In this document: positions 32,990-42,602 of the stretch, piece by piece
Layout of the letters: each line of letters opens with the position of its first letter
Numbering within the stretch: the first letter of the stretch is position 1
Assembly (NCBI GenBank): GCA_964013895.1
Contig: CAXGYF010000004.1
Location: 1-64,000, forward strand
Length of the DNA: 64,000 nt
Origin: MedAcidi-G1 sp002713545
GTDB lineage: Bacteria; Actinomycetota; Acidimicrobiia; Acidimicrobiales; MedAcidi-G1
Direction: 5' to 3'
Made by a program: the position numbers and the translations under genes
The notes under the pieces: model-generated
What the model saw: the letters and a program-made list of their open reading frames with translations, nothing else
Databases searched by the model: none
What the model was told of the DNA's origin: nothing

Positions 32990-33883
32990 GCCGTAAACAC
33001 TCTCTGGTGGCGGAACTTTTTCCAATAAACGATCCACCACCACACCAATTTCGCTAACTTCGAACTTTCTACCCTCTACCTCTTCCGAAGGACCGTGCCT
33101 CCAGCCATCACATAGATTAATTTTCCCACCTGAAATTTCGAATATTCTTCCCGTCACGTTGCAATCTCTACTCGACAACCAAACAACAAGGGGCGAAACA
33201 TTTTCGGGATTCTTTTCATCCCAACCTTCTGGGATTTCTGCATCATAAAAAATTCCTTCGGTCATGCGTGTTCTCGCATCTGGTGCTATGCCATTTACTT
33301 TGATACCGTATTGACCCCACTCCGCTGATGCTTGAACAACCAGTAATGCTATTCCTGCTTTAGCCGCTGCGTAGTTACCTTGACCAACGCTTCCCATAAG
33401 GCCTGCTCCCGAAGATGTCATAACTATTCGACCTTTAATCTCTTTTCCTTCTTTTGCTAAATTTCTCCAGTAGCTTGCCGCATGACGGGCGGGTGCCAAA
33501 TGGCCTTTGAGATGAACTCGTATCACTGAATCCCATTCGTCTTCACTCATACCCACTAGCATTCGATCCCTGAGGAAACCAGCGTTGCAAATTAATGCGT
33601 CTAATCTCCCCCACTTTTCAATAGCATGTGAAACCATTCTTTCAGCTTGCTCCCAATCAGCTACATCAGCAGAATTTGCTTCAGCTTTTCCTCCCATTTC
33701 TAAGATTTCATTCACTACTTGATCCGCTGGAGAAAATCCCGTACCTTCTCCATCTAGTGAAACCCCTAGGTCGTTAACCAATACAGAAGCTCCTTCTGAA
33801 GCGAGAGCTAAAGCATGAGCCCTGCCAAGTCCCCTGCCGGCTCCCGTTACGATCACCACCTGACCATCACAGTTACCGGACAT
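32981..33883 (-). CDS. SDR family oxidoreductase (17-beta-HSD/MFE-2 type)
   Basis: A 300-aa short-chain dehydrogenase. TGAGRGLGRAHALALA (13-28) is the NAD site, with the HSD-type extended loop LVNDLGVSLDGEGTG (about 35-49), NAG at 100-102, Ser near 157, and Tyr171/Lys175 in YAAAK. It resembles (3R)-hydroxyacyl-CoA or 17-beta-hydroxysteroid dehydrogenases (HsdE1/MFE-2 group). The role would be the third step of beta-oxidation or steroid oxidation, consistent with the Ltp and acyl-CoA ligase genes around it. Confidence 0.88.
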   Translation of the reverse strand: MSGNCDGQVVIVTGAGRGLGRAHALALASEGASVLVNDLGVSLDGEGTGFSPADQVVNEILEMGGKAEANSADVADWEQAERMVSHAIEKWGRLDALICNAGFLRDRMLVGMSEDEWDSVIRVHLKGHLAPARHAASYWRNLAKEGKEIKGRIVMTSSGAGLMGSVGQGNYAAAKAGIALLVVQASAEWGQYGIKVNGIAPDARTRMTEGIFYDAEIPEGWDEKNPENVSPLVVWLSSRDCNVTGRIFEISGGKINLCDGWRHGPSEEVEGRKFEVSEIGVVVDRLLEKVPPPESVYGSR

Positions 33884-33897
33884 TTTTACTCTTTTCT

Positions 33898-34368
33898 TCA
33901 GCGTGTAACTGCAACCACAGCACCGCTAGTAGCTTTTACAAGTTCTTTTGGTTGTATAGGGAAAACAGAATCAGGTGTGCCTGCTGCAGCCCAAATTTCT
34001 TCAAATTCCATTAAGTGTGGATCTACTACTGTCTTAAGTGGAACGGTGTGACCCAACGGAGGGGTCCCTCCAATTGCATAACCTGTAGCGGCACGAACCT
34101 CACTAGCGCCTGCAATTCTTATTTCTGTTCCTATGTATTCAGCTAGTTTTTCTTCATCAACCCTACGCGCTCCAGAGCAAAGGATGAGGATCGGCCGCAC
34201 ATCAGCCATAAATACCAAGGACTTGACTATCTGATCTATCTTGCAACCAACAGCTGCAGCTGCGTCAGCAGCTGTTCGTGTGCCATCCGGATAACGCTGC
34301 ACTTCGATATCCAACCCAGAAGCTTCAGCTTCAATAATGAATCTGTCAATTGCACTCGTCCGCGCCAT
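33898..34368 (-). CDS. YbaK/EbsC-family aminoacyl-tRNA editing protein
   Basis: A 156-aa free-standing INS-like editing domain. QIVKSLVFMADVRPILILCSGARRVD (about 46-71) contains the conserved lysine of the active site, and GYAIGGTPPLGH (about 95-106) is the family loop. Members deacylate mischarged Cys-tRNA(Pro) or related species. AGGAGG stands 7 nt before the ATG. It lies 15 nt upstream of the SDR gene. Confidence 0.9.
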   Translation of the reverse strand: MARTSAIDRFIIEAEASGLDIEVQRYPDGTRTAADAAAAVGCKIDQIVKSLVFMADVRPILILCSGARRVDEEKLAEYIGTEIRIAGASEVRAATGYAIGGTPPLGHTVPLKTVVDPHLMEFEEIWAAAGTPDSVFPIQPKELVKATSGAVVAVTR

Positions 34369-34550
34369 TTACTGTTTTCCTCCTGAAAATTATCGAAGGC
34401 TCAGTTGGACTACCTTCTCAAAGTGCAATGCTACGGGGCAAGTTATACATGCTCCTCACGTACATTAAAAATTTTCACAAAAATCACTACCCCTGAGGAA
34501 AAATGTCTAATTAAATCACCCACTTCTAGAAAGAGATAGCATTTCTTTTA

Positions 34551-36050
34551 ATGCTTCCAGAAATAGTAAGAGCTGCTGCTTCAAATTTTAATGATAAAAC
34601 TGCAATCGAATGTGAAAATAATATCTCACTTTCATACAAAGATTTGGACAGGATCTCTGACGAAGTGTCAGGCGCCCTTCTGAAAAGAGGTTTAATAGAA
34701 GGTTCAATCGTTTTATTGTCTCTCCCTACCAGTATCGAATACCTAATTATCTATATAGCGGCGTCAAAAATTGGTGTTGTTACTGCTGGTGTTAATCCAC
34801 GTCTTAAAGCTTTAGAGCGGAGAGCAATTTGTGAAATTACGGAACCAGATCTTGTTATTACCACTCTTGACCTGTCGGATGGAATCCCAACAGATATTTC
34901 TGTTGAAACTATAGAAATTACTGAAAATAGGGAGAAATTACTAATAGATCTTCGTTCCGATTCGTTCCAACCAAGAAAACTTGAAGAGAATCCCGATCGA
35001 GCAGTCTGTGTTTGCTTCACATCAGGATCAACTGGCACACCTAAGGGTGCTCTATTCACAAATAAAGAGCTCTTTGCAATACAAAAAATGGACACTGAGG
35101 GTGTTTGGGGGACTGGCGGTCACCTCGTTCCAAGTACGGCATTTGCTCACGTGGGAAGTATGACGAAACTACCGTGGCAACTATCAAAAGGTCTGACGCT
35201 TCATGTTCTTGATAGGTGGAAAGCTGAAAAGGTGCTGGAACTTGTCGAGAAGCACCGCATATCTGCGATTGCAGGTGTGTCGGCTCAAATTGCACTACTC
35301 CTAAAAGTAGATAATTTGGAAAATTACGATTTAAATTGTGTTAAAGCAGTTGTTGCTGGTGGAGGCCCTTCTCCGCCTGCATTAGTAGTAAGAGCGAAAA
35401 ACAGTTTCAATGCCCCGTATTCAATTCGCTATTCTTCAACGGAGTCAGGTGGAATCGGGTTAGCTACTTCGCTCGAAGCTTCATTGGAAGAGTCCCTTTA
35501 CACAATAGGTAAACCAAGACCAGGAGTGCAAGCGAAAATACTCGGTGAAGATGGGGATCTTGTTAACACTGGGGAGATTGGAGAACTATTTCTTAAAACT
35601 CCAAGTTCTATGAACTCATATTGGCGTGATCCAGAAAATACAAAAAAATTTCTAGTTGATGGATGGTTAAAAACAGAGGACTTGGCAAGAGTAGGAGAGG
35701 ATGGGCTTTTCAGACTTGCTGGGAGAACTAACGAAATGTTTATAAGGGGTGGTTATAACGTCTACCCGCAAGAAGTTGAATCGGTTTTAAGCACTCACCC
35801 TAAAATTGAGCAAATGGTATTGATTCCAAAAACTCACCCTGTCTTAGGTCAAGTGGGAGTCGCTTTTGTCGTACCTTCACAATCTGGAGAAAATCTGACT
35901 CTGGAGGATCTGGTTGAATTTGGAAAAGACAAACTAGCTAATTACAAACTGCCAGAAGAATTAAGCATTATCGATGAATTGCCATTAAAGAATGGTTTTA
36001 AAATTGATCGTTCTTTTTTGAAGAGCCTTACCCAAAAAGAAAATAACTAG
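34551..36050 (+). CDS. AMP-dependent acyl-CoA synthetase/ligase (FadD-like)
   Basis: A 499-aa ANL-superfamily enzyme that activates a carboxylic acid through an acyl-AMP to the CoA thioester. The ATP loop CVCFTSGSTGTPKGALFTN (about 152-170), IRYSSTESGG (about 290-299), DGWLKTEDLARV (about 369-380), the hinge GRTNEMFIRGGYNVYP (about 387-402), and a C-terminal catalytic lysine region LPLKNGFKIDRSFL are present. The substrate may be a fatty or steroid-derived acid; the neighbouring Ltp, SDR and crotonase genes suggest this. The 182-nt region upstream is shared with the ybaK-like gene. Confidence 0.92.
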   Translation: MLPEIVRAAASNFNDKTAIECENNISLSYKDLDRISDEVSGALLKRGLIEGSIVLLSLPTSIEYLIIYIAASKIGVVTAGVNPRLKALERRAICEITEPDLVITTLDLSDGIPTDISVETIEITENREKLLIDLRSDSFQPRKLEENPDRAVCVCFTSGSTGTPKGALFTNKELFAIQKMDTEGVWGTGGHLVPSTAFAHVGSMTKLPWQLSKGLTLHVLDRWKAEKVLELVEKHRISAIAGVSAQIALLLKVDNLENYDLNCVKAVVAGGGPSPPALVVRAKNSFNAPYSIRYSSTESGGIGLATSLEASLEESLYTIGKPRPGVQAKILGEDGDLVNTGEIGELFLKTPSSMNSYWRDPENTKKFLVDGWLKTEDLARVGEDGLFRLAGRTNEMFIRGGYNVYPQEVESVLSTHPKIEQMVLIPKTHPVLGQVGVAFVVPSQSGENLTLEDLVEFGKDKLANYKLPEELSIIDELPLKNGFKIDRSFLKSLTQKENN

Positions 36051-36062
36051 TACTAGCGAATG

Positions 36063-37046
36063 TCATCTGTTTTTACGTTTTGAGGTTTTCGTCTGTTGAT
36101 CTGAAAGTTCCTTCAAAAGAGCCCGATACCTAGTCAGTCTCCTCTCGTCCACTAGTCCCTTTAAAACATCTCCAATTACTGCACAGTCTGGTTCGCTATC
36201 GTGCATACAGTTACTGAAACGACAATCCTTGGAACGTTTTTCCAAATCAGCAAAAACTTTTTCTAAAGATTCTTTAGCATCCCATATACCAACAGAGCGC
36301 AAGCCTGGTGTGTCGACTAGCAAACCTCCATCAGGACAAAGAAGCATCTCACGGGTAACGGTTGTATGCCTGCCTCTTTTGTCACCTGGTCTAACTTCGC
36401 CTGTTTCTAAAATTTCGCCACCAAGCAACGCATTCGCAAGTGATGACTTGCCAGCACCAGACTCCCCTATTAATGCGGCTGTATGACCTCGTTTTAGCAT
36501 TTGTTTTATTTCTTCTAATCCCGAATCAGAAGCATTGGCTGAATCAACTGTGAGAGTTAACACCCCCGGAGCTATGGCTTTAATCGTTTGCATTGTTTCT
36601 TCTAACAATTCGTCTCTTTCTTCAACTTTTGTTAAAACAACGATCACTTGGCTCCGACTACTCCAAGCTAAAGTCAAAAGTCTTTCGATACGGCCAGGCG
36701 GGAGTGGACGGTCTATACCGTGGACTATCATCACTAAATCCAAATTAGAAACGAGAACTTGCTCTACTCTTTCATCTGAGGGGTCGCGACGAGATAATTT
36801 ATTCTTGCGGGGTAAAACCTCCTCGATAACAGTGCCGATCTCCGGAATATCTGCCAATCTGACCCAATCACCTGTTACCGGCGCTACTGCTCCCTGGGAT
36901 CTATTGGAATCTGATACAGCTCTTACTATTCCTTTTTTTGATATTACGTCGCACTCACCACGATCAACCCGAATAATTCGCCCAAGTTCGTGATAAAGCG
37001 ATACAAGATCCTCGGTAGCCCCGTAATCCAAAAGGTCGACAGTCAT
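36063..37046 (-). CDS. rsgA: Ribosome small-subunit-dependent GTPase A
   Basis: A 327-aa circularly permuted GTPase that checks late 30S assembly. The OB domain is at the N-terminus. Motif order is G4 (LTKVEE, about 138-143), G1 (GESGAGKSSL, 194-203), G2/G3 (GRHTTVT, LLVDTPGLRSVG), then the zinc knuckle CRFSNCMHDSEPDC (about 275-288). It ends in a basic tail. It converges with the acyl-CoA ligase gene, 12 nt between stop codons. Confidence 0.96.
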   Translation of the reverse strand: MTVDLLDYGATEDLVSLYHELGRIIRVDRGECDVISKKGIVRAVSDSNRSQGAVAPVTGDWVRLADIPEIGTVIEEVLPRKNKLSRRDPSDERVEQVLVSNLDLVMIVHGIDRPLPPGRIERLLTLAWSSRSQVIVVLTKVEERDELLEETMQTIKAIAPGVLTLTVDSANASDSGLEEIKQMLKRGHTAALIGESGAGKSSLANALLGGEILETGEVRPGDKRGRHTTVTREMLLCPDGGLLVDTPGLRSVGIWDAKESLEKVFADLEKRSKDCRFSNCMHDSEPDCAVIGDVLKGLVDERRLTRYRALLKELSDQQTKTSKRKNR

Positions 37047-37071
37047 ATAGAAATATTAGATCCAAATCATG

Positions 37072-38262
37072 TTAACCAAGGCGAAGGGTTTCCAAAGGTT
37101 CAAGACGTGCCGCTTTCATAGAGGGGTAGAGACCAGATGCGACAGCCACCGCGACTGAAACTAAACTCCAACCTGCTAAAGAGGGCAAAGACAGAATCAT
37201 TACATAATCACGGGACCAAGAAGTGAACCAAACAACACCCGCTCCTGCTAGCGCCCCAAAGATTCCCCCCAATACACCTATCACCAATGCTTCAAAAAGA
37301 AACTGCATTGCTATTGTCGTACGCGTGTGCCCCAAAGCACGCCGAATACCTATCTCGGCAGAACGTTGAATCACAGAGATAGACATAACATTGGCTATTC
37401 CAACGCCACCTACTATTAGGGCCAAACCGCCCATTAATTTCGTTAAATTATTCAAACTCTCGTCTACTTGAGATTCTGCATCAAGAAGATCTGTCGGCAC
37501 ACTAGTCCGAGCTCCGTCAGGCCCTCCCAAACTAACCACGGTCGGTATTTCTTCTGCCACTAATTGGGTATTGGTAGGGGCGCGAACATATAGTCGAGTC
37601 GGGTCTTGGTTTTCTATTTCCCAGTCTTTTTCCGCCGTTGAAAAAGCTATAAAAACTGCAGAATCCATTGAAGGTTCAAGCAAAACCCAATCAAGTACAC
37701 CTACAACACCATAATCAATTCCATTCAAAGAAATAGTTCGTTGCTCTCCTCTTAGATAACCGTATTCATCTGCCAAATCTCTTCCGATTACAGCAACGCG
37801 GGCGGCGCGATCATAGTCAAATTGATTGATGAACCTTCCGCTCACCATCGGGACTTCCATGGTTTCTGGAAGGTTTAAACCAGTAGCAATAATTGGGACC
37901 GGAAAAGCCCTGTAGTAGTCTTCTGCAGCATCAAAAGGCAACGTCACTACATTAGAAATCTGATACGTGCCAGTCACAGATGAAACGTCGGGAAGACGAG
38001 ATACTCGCTCAGCAGCATCTGCAGGTATCCGTGGAGTTTGACCGAAACCTCCCAGAGCATCCTGAGCATTGGCCACTATCAAATCTGTACCTAGTTCTTG
38101 CAGCTGAGCCTTTAAATAGCCTTTTGAGCTTTCATTTATGCCAATAGCCGAAACAATCGCGCCCACTCCTAAAATCGGGCCGAGCAGTATTAAAAGAGTT
38201 CGAACTTTTCGAGCTGTGAGTCCAGATACAGCTACTCTCACCAAATCAATGAAACGCTTCAC
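37072..38262 (-). CDS. ABC transporter permease, MacB/FtsX type
   Basis: A 396-aa permease with one N-terminal membrane helix (about 20-42), a large extracytoplasmic MacB-PCD domain (about 45-265), and three C-terminal helices (about 275-300, 320-345, 362-385), the FtsX fold. The C-terminus YPSMKAARLEPLETLRLG is typical. With the ATPase and membrane-fusion protein genes upstream it forms a MacAB-like mechanotransmission exporter. Its start overlaps the ATPase stop by 4 bases. The exported substrate is unknown. Confidence 0.92.
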   Translation of the reverse strand: MKRFIDLVRVAVSGLTARKVRTLLILLGPILGVGAIVSAIGINESSKGYLKAQLQELGTDLIVANAQDALGGFGQTPRIPADAAERVSRLPDVSSVTGTYQISNVVTLPFDAAEDYYRAFPVPIIATGLNLPETMEVPMVSGRFINQFDYDRAARVAVIGRDLADEYGYLRGEQRTISLNGIDYGVVGVLDWVLLEPSMDSAVFIAFSTAEKDWEIENQDPTRLYVRAPTNTQLVAEEIPTVVSLGGPDGARTSVPTDLLDAESQVDESLNNLTKLMGGLALIVGGVGIANVMSISVIQRSAEIGIRRALGHTRTTIAMQFLFEALVIGVLGGIFGALAGAGVVWFTSWSRDYVMILSLPSLAGWSLVSVAVAVASGLYPSMKAARLEPLETLRLG

Positions 38263-38954
38263 TTTTCAGAACCCAGTATCAAATCTTCAACTATTTCTCC
38301 ATCTTTCATGGAAATTTTTCGATCAGTCGAATCTGCTATTTCCATGTCATGAGTGACTAGACAAACAGCTCTTTCTGGGGATTTTAAATCTGCAAAAACT
38401 TCCATAATATTTTCGGCATTTTCGGAATCGAGTGCTCCCGTTGGTTCATCAGCCAGCACCACTAAAGGGTCTGTGACTATAGCTCTTGCGATTGCAACTC
38501 TCTGCTGCTCTCCGCCCGACAACTGAACCGGTCTATGATTTTCCCTGCCTCCAAGTCCTAACTTGTTCAAAGACTCCGCAGCTTTTTTCTTACGCTCTTT
38601 AGGCGATAAGCCCCTATACAACAGAGCGGTTTCCACATTACCCAATGCACTCAAGTGTGGGATCAAATGAAACTGTTGAAAGACAAACCCTATTGCGTCT
38701 CCGCGCAAACGTGAACGTTGAAAATCGTTCATACTCGTTGCATCTACGCCTTTTACTTTGACATTTCCTTTTGATGGAACGTCCAAAAGCCCCAACAGCC
38801 CTAACATGGTTGATTTACCAGACCCAGAGGGACCCACTATTGACATGAAATCACTCGAAAAAATATCTAACGAAACTTGATGCAAGGCATGCACTTCAAC
38901 ATCAGTTCCATAGATACGCGATACAGACTCCAACGAAAGCAGGCTTTCAGACAT
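38259..38954 (-). CDS. ABC transporter ATP-binding protein, MacB/LolD type
   Basis: A 231-aa ATPase: Walker A GPSGSGKST (about 41-49), Q loop FVFQQFHLIPHLSA, signature LSGGEQQRVAIARAI (about 145-159), Walker B VVLADEPTGALDSE, and switch VTHDMEIA. These are the features of the LolD/MacB/FtsE branch. It overlaps the downstream permease gene and follows the adaptor gene by 13 nt, so the three act as one exporter. Confidence 0.95.
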   Translation of the reverse strand: MSESLLSLESVSRIYGTDVEVHALHQVSLDIFSSDFMSIVGPSGSGKSTMLGLLGLLDVPSKGNVKVKGVDATSMNDFQRSRLRGDAIGFVFQQFHLIPHLSALGNVETALLYRGLSPKERKKKAAESLNKLGLGGRENHRPVQLSGGEQQRVAIARAIVTDPLVVLADEPTGALDSENAENIMEVFADLKSPERAVCLVTHDMEIADSTDRKISMKDGEIVEDLILGSEK

Positions 38955-38967
38955 CTAGAAACACCTC

Positions 38968-41478
38968 TTAAGAGCGATCAATTTCTATTATCACGAACTC
39001 TTCTGGTGAAACTCCAGAAATTATTTCCACCCACGCACCATCTAACATGCCTGTTTGAACAACTCGTCTTTCAATCGTTCCGTCTCTACTAACAACCCTA
39101 ATTTTCTCGGAAGAGTCCTCCGTTAGAACTGCTGCAATTGGCACAACTATCGCATCAACCGCTTCAGCTACGACCACATCTATGGCTAATACAGCCCCTT
39201 CAACGGCAATCAATTCCTTGAAAGATTCAATCTCACCTTCGTAAAGTTCACTTGCCCCATTCCTGGTAACTGCATCATCAAGTTGCGCAATAATTCCATC
39301 TGATTCTTGATCCCCTGCATCCATTTCTATTACTACTTTTTGACCTATTTCTAGTTTTGCTCGATCTGATGGTCTTGCGAATAACACCACTTTAAAAGTT
39401 GGCTCTGTAAGAGCTAGTATTTCCGTACCCGAAGGAACAAAGTCTTCTTTTTCAAAATTTACTCTTCCTACTCTTGCGGGCCAAGTAGCAACAATCATGT
39501 CTCCCGGCATGAAGAAAACATCATCACGAAGCGAACGTATAGGCACTTCGACTGATACTTCTCCTGCTTTCATAAGAGCAGAACCTTCTAAGACCTCGTA
39601 ATCAACTCCCTGCTGAGCGGTACCTGTAACGGAATAATTAATGGAGGTATCTACTGTTACGGCTTGATCTGCCCTAACAGTAACCACCGATGTCTCACCT
39701 TCAAGAATAGTTCCACCACCTATTATGCTCAGTTCAGGCAAGTCGGGAGACTGCACTAGCACAGTGGCTTCCATTTGACTACTCAATTGGTATTCTGAAT
39801 TCTGGGCCTCCAAAAGACGAACAGTCAAACTTTCGTCAACTTCTACAAGGTCATCATCCCTGATCTCTATAGATATTGAAGTTTTTTTACCACCCTTGGG
39901 AATGGTTATGTCACCACTCGGGATTATGTAATCAGCACCTGCTTCGACCTCACCTACTATTTCAAAAAAAACAATTAATTCTTCAGCTAATTCGTCGGTC
40001 GTTTCTAAATAGAAGGAAGCCATTCCCGGTTCTGATACATAATCACTTGATGATGCAAGAAATAAAACCGGCATATCAGGAGCTTCAGGATCATCTATCA
40101 CAACAGTCGCCATATCAGATTCTGCCAAAACCCAACGGGAAGCTTTAGCAACTCTCAGTTCTTCAGTTTTAGATTTGAGCAAAGGAGCCAGTCTCTCAAA
40201 TTCTTCCTGTTCACTATCCGTTCGTTCTTCTTGTGCTTCTTCTAAGGCATCTTCGTAAGCGTCTAATGCTTTTGCCCTAGCTGCAGCGGTAATACTCTGA
40301 TTACGGTAATTCCGCTCGGCTTCGTCATAAGAGTCTTTTAGATTTAACAAGTTTTCAGCTTCGGAAGGTGAAAAATCATACTCCCAAGCTTGAGATCCTG
40401 AAATAATTAGTTCGTCTACAAGCTCTTGTTCCACATCGGTAAAAATTTTTTCAGAATCAGATAATTCCGAGTACCTTTCATCTAATTCTTTTATCTCAGT
40501 TTCCAAGTCATAAATTTTTAAGTCTTGAGGGGCGATACTTTCTGTCTTCTCAAACCCTCCGAGAATCGAAATTTCTAGATCTTCGTTAGCTTCCAGATCA
40601 TCATCTGACAAAATGTCTATTTCAAATGTCAATTTTTCTGTACCGGCTGGAATTAAAAATTTATTATCACTTACTTCAAAATCTTTTCCTTCACTTGTAT
40701 CACCAGAAAAACTAATACTTACTTCTATATCTTCTTCCGGTGCTGGAACGGAAGTAACTTCAACTGACACCTTTCCACCCTCTAAAACCACTGAAGGACT
40801 AGCTGAAATTCCAACTATGGGTATTTCCTGAAGCTCAGAAACCGCTATACCTTGCCGTTCTACCAGGTCCTGAATTCCCTCACTCAAAGGAGAACCGATT
40901 GTAACCCCTACGGTATTAACCGCTCCCAACCTGTAGCCGTAAGGGTTGGCAATTAAAGAAAAATTTACCAACTCGTCGACTTCAGTTATGCCAGTCTTAA
41001 AACCAAAATCGTCCTGCCATTCTGCTAAACCGTTTCTCGTTTCTTCAGTAAAAAACTGATCGACAATTCCAACTTCATAGCCTGCGTTTGTGAGAATATT
41101 TTCGAGTTGTTCAACATCAGGACCTTGGGCTCCAACGTTTAACTCTCGATAGAAAGAGAAATCTCCATTTACAGCAACAGATGGTCTACCGTCTAAAGAA
41201 AAAAGCTCAGTTGAAGCATTAACCGTGTCACCTTCTTTCAGGTTTAAAGAAGTTAAACGTCCTGCGGAAACTGAGTTTATTGATTGAAGCTCTTCTCTGC
41301 GCATTTCACCATTTATTGTTATTTCTTCTGTCAAAGTTCGAACGCTAACTTTTTCTGCAATAAGACGATCAACGCTAACGTCGCTCACTTCGTCACTTTC
41401 TGAAGAGAGCAAAATAGCTGCTGCTACCCCCGCTCCAAGAAGCAAAAAAACCAGAATAGTAAATACCCGCTTCAACAT
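38968..41478 (-). CDS. Membrane-fusion (HlyD/MacA-like) adaptor with peptidoglycan-binding and Calx-beta domains
   Basis: An unusually long 836-aa adaptor. One membrane helix at residues 5-26 is followed by a lipoyl/barrel-sandwich half (about 45-110). A peptidoglycan-binding domain (VGAQGPDVEQLENILTNAGY, about 112-131) follows, then a Calx-beta repeat (about 215-315), a charged helical hairpin (about 325-450), and two further Calx-beta repeats (about 460-560 and 575-655). Each Calx-beta repeat shows Asp-rich turns (DDDLEANED, DDDLVEVDE) that could bind calcium. The C-terminal adaptor half (about 660-836) ends VQTGMLDGAWVEIISGV. The gene precedes the ABC ATPase and permease. The repeats may tie export to the cell wall or to extracellular calcium. 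Confidence 0.87.
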   Translation of the reverse strand: MLKRVFTILVFLLLGAGVAAAILLSSESDEVSDVSVDRLIAEKVSVRTLTEEITINGEMRREELQSINSVSAGRLTSLNLKEGDTVNASTELFSLDGRPSVAVNGDFSFYRELNVGAQGPDVEQLENILTNAGYEVGIVDQFFTEETRNGLAEWQDDFGFKTGITEVDELVNFSLIANPYGYRLGAVNTVGVTIGSPLSEGIQDLVERQGIAVSELQEIPIVGISASPSVVLEGGKVSVEVTSVPAPEEDIEVSISFSGDTSEGKDFEVSDNKFLIPAGTEKLTFEIDILSDDDLEANEDLEISILGGFEKTESIAPQDLKIYDLETEIKELDERYSELSDSEKIFTDVEQELVDELIISGSQAWEYDFSPSEAENLLNLKDSYDEAERNYRNQSITAAARAKALDAYEDALEEAQEERTDSEQEEFERLAPLLKSKTEELRVAKASRWVLAESDMATVVIDDPEAPDMPVLFLASSSDYVSEPGMASFYLETTDELAEELIVFFEIVGEVEAGADYIIPSGDITIPKGGKKTSISIEIRDDDLVEVDESLTVRLLEAQNSEYQLSSQMEATVLVQSPDLPELSIIGGGTILEGETSVVTVRADQAVTVDTSINYSVTGTAQQGVDYEVLEGSALMKAGEVSVEVPIRSLRDDVFFMPGDMIVATWPARVGRVNFEKEDFVPSGTEILALTEPTFKVVLFARPSDRAKLEIGQKVVIEMDAGDQESDGIIAQLDDAVTRNGASELYEGEIESFKELIAVEGAVLAIDVVVAEAVDAIVVPIAAVLTEDSSEKIRVVSRDGTIERRVVQTGMLDGAWVEIISGVSPEEFVIIEIDRS

Positions 41479-41551
41479 TTTTCTCCTTTAGACGCTCTCT
41501 TATATTTGTATTCTCTTGTAGGGAAATTTTCTCTAATGTTATTTTTCACAA

Positions 41552-42373
41552 TCAATCACCGTCCAATGAAAGTTCAGATGCACATGATCGAATGTCGTCG
41601 GTGTTTATAGAACCATCTGGACTCTGAAACTGACTCGGGTTTAATAGCCCATTTTGATCCGGAGAAAGATCTCCGACATCCCAACCTTTTCTATTAAGGC
41701 ATTCACCTAGCGCTATTGTTTGTTCATTTTGTTCTTTTATCTCGTCGGGTGTCATTTCATTTCGAGACTCTTGGAACTCCTGAAAAGTGCTCGCTATATT
41801 TGTTCGACTATTACAAAGCACTAAAGCTTGCAGGTAGTCAGGGTTGTTTGCTGGATCTTCAGGCCCTCCTTCTTGGTTGGGCAGCCCAATAAATTCATAA
41901 CCTTCAGAAGATAGGCAAGAATTAAAGTCGTCTAGCGTGTCCATCAGTTTCACTCCTGCGTTTTCTTCTTCCTCGGCTATAGGAATGGTAACTTTTGGAG
42001 GTTCCGTTGTAGTTGTAGTTGTCGTGCTTGTCGTGCTTGTCGTGCTTGTCGTGCTTACAGCAGCTGCTTTTTCTGAAGCTATTGTGCTTGGTAGTTCTTC
42101 TAACGATTCAGGAGCATCTGTGGAAACTTCTTTCAACTCTTCTACTGTTTCTTCAACTTTCTCTTCAACAACCTCGGTAAGCATATTTGTGGTAGTGGGC
42201 GGCAAGGTCACAAGAACTTCATTATCGAATGCCCCAGGAGGTAAAACTATTTCTCCAACTTCATCAGGCGTCAGGATTACGACTGTTCGCGAACCAACAG
42301 AGTCGCCAGTGTCACTACAAGAAACTCCAATAAATAAGCTTACGAAAAGCAAAAAAATGGAATTACGAAACAT
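41552..42373 (-). CDS. Putative lipoprotein with Thr/Ser-rich linker
   Basis: A 273-aa exported protein. The N-terminal 18 residues are hydrophobic and end GVSC, a probable lipobox with Cys19. The middle is Glu/Val-rich and then becomes a Thr-Ser tract (about 105-125) coded by a 9-base tandem repeat. The C-terminal part (about 145-273) has four cysteines in two similar segments (FNSCLSSEGYEF and LGECLNRKGWDV), a pattern I have seen in actinobacterial lipoproteins of unknown function. It begins after AAGAGGA and lies upstream of the exporter genes on the same strand, 73 nt away. Confidence 0.82.
   Translation of the reverse strand: MFRNSIFLLFVSLFIGVSCSDTGDSVGSRTVVILTPDEVGEIVLPPGAFDNEVLVTLPPTTTNMLTEVVEEKVEETVEELKEVSTDAPESLEELPSTIASEKAAAVSTTSTTSTTSTTTTTTTEPPKVTIPIAEEEENAGVKLMDTLDDFNSCLSSEGYEFIGLPNQEGGPEDPANNPDYLQALVLCNSRTNIASTFQEFQESRNEMTPDEIKEQNEQTIALGECLNRKGWDVGDLSPDQNGLLNPSQFQSPDGSINTDDIRSCASELSLDGD
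42021..42056. repeat. 9-bp tandem repeat GTCGTGCTT, 4 copies
   Basis: Four perfect, contiguous copies of a 9-base unit lie inside the lipoprotein gene. On the coding strand they are in frame and give repeated Thr-Ser-Thr linker residues, so copy changes would only alter linker length. Confidence 0.95.
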
Positions 42374-42483
42374 TAAGCATCCTCTTGAGTTATTTTAGAT
42401 TTTTTTAATCTACTAACTTTACATGTCTTACTTTTTGAAACACTTCGTGCAGTAATCTTTTCATGCTAGGGACGAAACTTTTG

Positions 42484-42557
42484 TGGAGATGATGGGAATC
42501 GAACCCACGGCCTCTACGTTGCGAACGTAGCGCTCTAGCCAACTGAGCTACACCCCC
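42484..42557 (-). tRNA. tRNA-Ala (anticodon CGC)
   Basis: The minus strand folds as GGGGGTG/CATCTCC acceptor with the G3-U70 pair that identifies tRNA-Ala. The anticodon stem is CTACG/CGTAG around TTCGCAA (anticodon CGC, codon GCG), and the T-arm is CGTGG-GTTCGAT-CCCA-like. The discriminator is A; CCA is not encoded. Confidence 0.95.
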
Positions 42558-42602
42558 TAGCGAGTGAAGCGTATCTACGAAGCTGCACTTAGTGGAAAAT
42601 TT

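Noticed and set aside
36535..36993. 152-codon plus-strand frame opposite rsgA
   Set aside because: Antisense shadow of a well-supported GTPase gene; composition is not protein-like.
42021..42056. CRISPR-like or minisatellite regulatory repeat
   Set aside because: Units are contiguous 9-mers without spacers, in frame inside a lipoprotein gene, and simply encode its Thr-Ser linker.
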